Assembly: GCA_020722165.1 (NCBI GenBank) | Contig: DYLI01000053.1 | Location: 1 to 10,617, forward strand | Direction of reading: 5' to 3' | Length of the DNA: 10,617 nucleotides | DNA from: Halothiobacillus neapolitanus | GTDB taxonomy: Bacteria; Pseudomonadota; Gammaproteobacteria; Halothiobacillales; Halothiobacillaceae | Shown: in pieces, positions 7,239 to 10,617 of the stretch | Numbering within the stretch: position 1 is the stretch's first letter | How the letters are laid out: each line of letters begins with the position of its first letter | Program-made: the position numbers and the translations under genes | Notes under the pieces: generated by a model | Seen by the model: the letters and a program-made list of their open reading frames with translations, nothing else | The model's database searches: none | Told to the model about the DNA's origin: nothing

Positions 7239-8756
7239 ATGCCCCCCGTCAATTCGAGTCAAGATGCAACGTTTGGAAATGTGAATGCGGTGCCAGTGCA
7301 CTGCGGTTTTGTGATTTTTGGTGCCACAGGCAATCTTGCGGCACAAAAATTATTGCCAGCCTTGTATAACCTTGATCGGCATGACCGCGTGGATGCGGGG
7401 GTACTGATTTATGGTTTTGGGCGGCGTGAGTGGACGGATGAAGACTGGCGCGGCTATGTCGATGGCGTGCTGCGCGAGCGTCTTGGTGCGGCGGTTGATG
7501 AAGTTGTTTTGACGCGCTTTCTTGCGCGCCAGCGCTTTGTCAAAGGGGATTTGGAAACGCCTGAGGATTATCAGGAGCTGGGCGCGCGTGTGTCGGAAAA
7601 CGGCATGAGCATGAATCTGTTGTTCTATCTGGCGATTGCGCCGGATATGTATGCGGTGGTGGCTGAACAGCTTGCGGCAGCGGAGTTGAATGACGAATTC
7701 GACGGCTGGCGGCGTTTGGTGGTGGAAAAGCCATTTGGCTACGATCTGGAGAGCGCCAAAATGCTGGATGCGCGCCTGCATCGGCATTTTGCCGAAAAGC
7801 AGATTTTCCGCATTGACCACTACCTGGGTAAATCCACGGTGCAGAATATTTTGGTGTTCCGTTTTGCCAATTTGCTGCTCGAACCGCTCTGGAACCGCAA
7901 CTACATCGACCATGTGCAGATTTCGCATGCCGAAGACAAAGGCATCGGTCGGCGAGCGGGCTACTACGATCAGGCGGGTGCTTTGCGCGACATGATTCAA
8001 AGTCATTTGTTGCAAATGCTGACTCTAGTCGCCATGGAGCCGCCGCCCATTTTGGATGCCGAAGCGCTGCGCGATGAAAAGGTTAAGGTGCTGCGCTCCA
8101 TCCGCCCAATTCCGCCGCGCGCCGTCCATGCCCACGCTTTCCGTGCGCAATACACGCGCGGGCAAATTCGCGGCAAGACCGTGCCGGGTTATCTGGAAGA
8201 AGAGGGCGTGGATGCGCATAGCACCACGGAAACCTATGCTTCTTTGAAACTGTACATCGACAACTGGCGCTGGCGCGGCGTGCCGTTTTACATTCGCACG
8301 GGCAAACGTCTGCCGGAAGGTATGTCGATGGTCAGTATTCGTTTCCGTCATCCGCCGCAGCAACTTTTTCGTGAAACGCCGATTGAACAGCTTGAGCCGA
8401 ACTGGCTGTTGTTGGGAATTCAGCCGTGTGAAAGCCTGCGTTTAGAGGTGCAAACCAAGCGCGAAGGCTTGGAGTTGCGTGCCACCACCACGCAGTTGGA
8501 TGCGACCTATTGTGAAAACGAAGCCACGCGCCTGGGGGCGTATGAAGCCTTGTTACTGGATGTGATGCACGGCGACCAATCGCTGTTTTTACGCTACGAC
8601 GAGGTGGAATGGGCGTGGAGAGCGGTCGATCCGGTGCTTAAACTCTGGGCGCAGGAGCGCGATTTTATTCATACTTATCCAGCCGGAAGTTGGGGGCCGG
8701 ATGAGGCCAGCCGTCTGTTCGACAAGGAAGATCATGTCTGGCGTAATGCTTTGTAA
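7239..8756 (+). CDS. zwf: Glucose-6-phosphate 1-dehydrogenase
   Basis: Zwf oxidises glucose-6-phosphate to 6-phosphogluconolactone with NAD(P)+, the entry step of the oxidative pentose phosphate and Entner-Doudoroff routes. The protein has 505 residues against 491 in E. coli, with about 20 extra residues before the first beta strand. Motifs are the nucleotide loop FGATGNLA (27-34), EKPFG with Lys164 (163-167), the signature RIDHYLGK with Asp193 and His194 (191-198), and GYYDQAGALRDMIQSH ending in His256, which lies 62 residues after His194 as in the Leuconostoc enzyme, where the equivalent is the catalytic base. Two signature positions differ from E. coli: GNLA in place of GDLA, and Ser199 in place of the Glu after RIDHYLGK. 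ATG 7239 follows GGAG at 7227-7230 inside the end of gnd, with 8 bases between. No lactonase gene lies beside it. Confidence 0.98.
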   Translation: MPPVNSSQDATFGNVNAVPVHCGFVIFGATGNLAAQKLLPALYNLDRHDRVDAGVLIYGFGRREWTDEDWRGYVDGVLRERLGAAVDEVVLTRFLARQRFVKGDLETPEDYQELGARVSENGMSMNLLFYLAIAPDMYAVVAEQLAAAELNDEFDGWRRLVVEKPFGYDLESAKMLDARLHRHFAEKQIFRIDHYLGKSTVQNILVFRFANLLLEPLWNRNYIDHVQISHAEDKGIGRRAGYYDQAGALRDMIQSHLLQMLTLVAMEPPPILDAEALRDEKVKVLRSIRPIPPRAVHAHAFRAQYTRGQIRGKTVPGYLEEEGVDAHSTTETYASLKLYIDNWRWRGVPFYIRTGKRLPEGMSMVSIRFRHPPQQLFRETPIEQLEPNWLLLGIQPCESLRLEVQTKREGLELRATTTQLDATYCENEATRLGAYEALLLDVMHGDQSLFLRYDEVEWAWRAVDPVLKLWAQERDFIHTYPAGSWGPDEASRLFDKEDHVWRNAL

Positions 8757-8764
8757 GTTTTTTT

Positions 8765-8900
8765 GCCACAGAGAGCACAGAGTTCACGGAGTGAAATGGG
8801 TGGGTACGTATTTCGGTGTAGCTCGGATGGTCGTCCGGGGATGACTCGCGTTGGCAAAACTGATCCCGCCTTACTCCGTGAACTCTGCGCCCTCTGTGGC
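8765..8900. repeat. 136-base imperfect palindrome between zwf and pgi
   Basis: The left arm (8765-8792, beginning GCCACAGAG and ending TTCACGGAGT) is the reverse complement of the right arm (8873-8900) at 26 of 28 positions; both differences are A versus G and would be G-U pairs in a minus-strand transcript. The left arm also contains CACAGAG twice, 9 bases apart. The 80-base centre has a small CGGA/TCCG hairpin and no reading frame of note. Similar CCACAGAG...CACGGAG palindromes are, from memory, dispersed intergenic repeats in many bacteria, so this may be a REP- or MITE-like element without a transposase. It starts 8 bases after the zwf stop and its right arm is followed by CTTTTTT (8905-8911), so its transcript might also weaken or end readthrough into pgi. 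The 80-base loop makes it an untypical terminator. Nothing else is recognisable in this 203-base spacer apart from the pgi ribosome binding site GAGGAA at 8947-8952. Confidence 0.85.
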
Positions 8901-8959
8901 TAATCTTTTTTGATTGGATTGTTTAAGTCCCCGACTCACCGCTTTTGAGGAAATAACCT

Positions 8960-10609
8960 ATGCCGCTGCCACTTACTCAACTTCCCGCCTGGAAAGCCCT
9001 GCGCGCGCACCACAGCGACTTTGCTCACACGCCGATGCGCGAGCTATTTGCCGCCGACCCGCAACGCTTTGAAACCTTTAGCCTGCGCGCTGGCGAGTTG
9101 TTTTTGGATTACTCCAAGCAGCGGGTCAACGCCCAGACCATGCAGCTTTTGCTGCAACTGGCGCGCGAATCTGATGTGGAGGCTTGGCGTGAAAAAATGT
9201 TCAGCGGGCAGAAAATCAATTTCACCGAAGATCGCGCCGTACTGCATATTGCCCTGCGCAACCGCAGCAATAGCCCGATTTTTGTTGATGGCGAAGATGT
9301 GATGCCACTGGTGAATGGCGTGTTGGCACGGATGAAGTCCTTCTCTGACAGAGTGCGTGGCGGCGCGTGGTTGGGCTATAGCGGCAAAAAAATTACCGAC
9401 GTGGTGAATATCGGTGTAGGCGGCTCGGATTTGGGGCCAAAAATGGTCTGTGAGGCACTGGCTTCGTATGCCAAGCCTGATTTGCGCGCGCATTTTGTCT
9501 CCAATGTCGCGCCGTCGGACATTAGCAGCACGCTCAAGCCGCTTGACCCGGAAACCACCCTGTTTGTCATTGCGTCCAAAACCTTTACCACGCAGGAAAC
9601 CATGGCCAATGCCCACGCGGCACGCGCCTGGTTTATGCAGGCTGCGGGACATGATGCGCATGTCGCCAAGCATTTTGTGGCCGTTTCGACCAATCTTGAT
9701 TTGGTAAGCAGCTTCGGCATTGCGCCGGAGAATATGTTCGAATTTTGGGATTGGGTCGGCGGGCGTTATTCGCTGTGGTCGTCGATTGGTCTATCGATTG
9801 CGCTGCATGTGGGCTTTGAGCACTTTGAAAAGATGCTTGAAGGTGCGTATGCCATGGATCGGCATTTCCACGAAGCGCCGTTGGAACGCAATATGCCGGT
9901 GATTATGGCCTTGCTTGGCGTGTGGTATAGCAATTTTTTTGCCGCAGAATCGCACGCAGTATTACCGTATGGCACACGTTTGCGCTCCCTGCCCGCGTAC
10001 TTGCAACAGGCGGATATGGAAAGCAATGGCAAGTCGGTGGATCGTGACGGTAAAAGCGTCAATTACAGCACCGGCGCAATTCTGTGGGGCGGCAATGGTA
10101 CCAATGGGCAACATGCGTTTTACCAGTTGATTCACCAAGGTACACGCCTGATTCCCTGCGACTTTATCGCCACCGCCAACACGCACAACCCGCTGGGACA
10201 ACAGCACGCCATGTTGCTGGCCAATCTGTTTGCACAAAGCCGCGCCCTCATGTGGGGGCGCACCCGCGACGAGGTGGAAGCCGAAATGCGTGCGCAGGGT
10301 CTGAGTGAGGCCAAAATTGCCGAGCTTGCGCCGCACCGCGTGTTTGAGGGCAATAAACCCAGCAGTACCATCGTGATGCGCGACCACACGCCCTACACCT
10401 TGGGGATGTTGACCGCGCTCTACGAGCACAAGATTTTTGTGCAGGGCATTATTTGGCGCATCAACTCCTTCGACCAGTGGGGCGTGGAACTGGGCAAACA
10501 AATGGCCAGCGATATTTTGCCGCGCCTGGGCGAGAGCGAAACCGTGACCCAGTACGATGCTTCGACCAATGGGCTGATTCAGCTGGTCAAGAGTCTGATG
10601 CACGCTTGA
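8960..10609 (+). CDS. pgi: Glucose-6-phosphate isomerase
   Basis: Pgi interconverts glucose-6-phosphate and fructose-6-phosphate in the cytoplasm. Its 549 residues equal the E. coli length. Visible motifs are NIGVGGSDLGP (150-160), the SKT phosphate-binding segment with TFTTQET (206-214), FWDWVGGRYSLWSS (262-275), MESNGKS with catalytic Glu354, GQHAFYQL with His385, and the C-terminal signature GIIWRINSFDQWGVELGK ending in Lys513. Glu354, His385 and Lys513 are each one position from E. coli Glu355, His386 and Lys514. GAGGAA at 8947-8952 lies 7 bases before the ATG, a strong ribosome binding site. The gene is downstream of gnd-zwf and fits with them: it supplies glucose-6-phosphate to Zwf from fructose-6-phosphate. 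Because of the palindrome in the 203-base gap, pgi may also have its own promoter, though I see no clear one. The window ends 8 bases after the stop. Confidence 0.99.
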   Translation: MPLPLTQLPAWKALRAHHSDFAHTPMRELFAADPQRFETFSLRAGELFLDYSKQRVNAQTMQLLLQLARESDVEAWREKMFSGQKINFTEDRAVLHIALRNRSNSPIFVDGEDVMPLVNGVLARMKSFSDRVRGGAWLGYSGKKITDVVNIGVGGSDLGPKMVCEALASYAKPDLRAHFVSNVAPSDISSTLKPLDPETTLFVIASKTFTTQETMANAHAARAWFMQAAGHDAHVAKHFVAVSTNLDLVSSFGIAPENMFEFWDWVGGRYSLWSSIGLSIALHVGFEHFEKMLEGAYAMDRHFHEAPLERNMPVIMALLGVWYSNFFAAESHAVLPYGTRLRSLPAYLQQADMESNGKSVDRDGKSVNYSTGAILWGGNGTNGQHAFYQLIHQGTRLIPCDFIATANTHNPLGQQHAMLLANLFAQSRALMWGRTRDEVEAEMRAQGLSEAKIAELAPHRVFEGNKPSSTIVMRDHTPYTLGMLTALYEHKIFVQGIIWRINSFDQWGVELGKQMASDILPRLGESETVTQYDASTNGLIQLVKSLMHA

Positions 10610-10617
10610 TGTGAGTT

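Noticed and set aside
7350..8015. 221-residue open frame on the minus strand opposite zwf
   Set aside because: Fully covered by zwf and without family features; the frames at 9044-9673 and 9962-10603 opposite pgi are rejected for the same reason.
8873..8911. Right arm plus T-run as a standard intrinsic terminator of zwf
   Set aside because: The complementary arm is 80 bases away and the stem starts right after the stop codon, so it is not a compact hairpin. I kept it as a repeat with possible attenuating effect only.
1..10617. Search for CRISPR arrays, tRNA or rRNA genes, toxin-antitoxin pairs, transposases and defence genes
   Set aside because: None seen. Apart from the two spacers (6126-6312 and 8757-8959) the window is filled by core metabolic genes.

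Overview
The window looks like an ordinary chromosomal stretch from a ubiquinone-making beta- or gammaproteobacterium. UbiE, UbiJ and UbiB occur together, UbiJ is essentially a proteobacterial accessory protein, and base composition looks even and moderately GC-rich by eye. The short-type 6-phosphogluconate dehydrogenase beside zwf and pgi would suit an autotroph or a ribulose-monophosphate methylotroph, but no gene here decides this and I do not name a genus.

There are two blocks pointing away from each other. On the minus strand, read from right to left, are ppc (PEP carboxylase), a small DUF971 gene, ubiE, ubiJ and ubiB; ubiB runs off the left edge. The last four genes are joined by three successive 4-base stop/start overlaps (ATGA, GTGA, ATGA), and ppc ends only 18 bases before the DUF971 gene. 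The block is therefore probably one transcript linking anaplerotic carbon fixation with late ubiquinone synthesis. UbiE does the C-methylation, UbiJ is a lipid-binding scaffold and UbiB is an atypical kinase/ATPase.

On the plus strand are gnd (short form), zwf and pgi. gnd and zwf are 5 bases apart and surely co-transcribed. pgi follows after 203 bases that hold a 136-base imperfect palindrome with 28-base arms, resembling dispersed intergenic repeats. The three enzymes interconvert fructose-6-P and glucose-6-P and oxidise the latter to ribulose-5-P, CO2 and reduced cofactor. This is the oxidative pentose phosphate route, or the dissimilatory ribulose monophosphate cycle if the host is a methylotroph. 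No 6-phosphogluconolactonase gene is present in the cluster.

The 187-base divergent spacer (6126-6312) separates the blocks. It holds a perfect TATAAT facing ppc and a 9-base direct repeat that brackets and overlaps it.

All seven complete proteins have the key residues of their families and near-normal lengths. I see no mobile-element gene, RNA gene, CRISPR array or defence system, and no convincing new biological system. The points worth a second look are the overlapping DUF971-ubi arrangement, the repeats in the divergent spacer, the palindrome before pgi, and a few motif substitutions in Gnd and Zwf.
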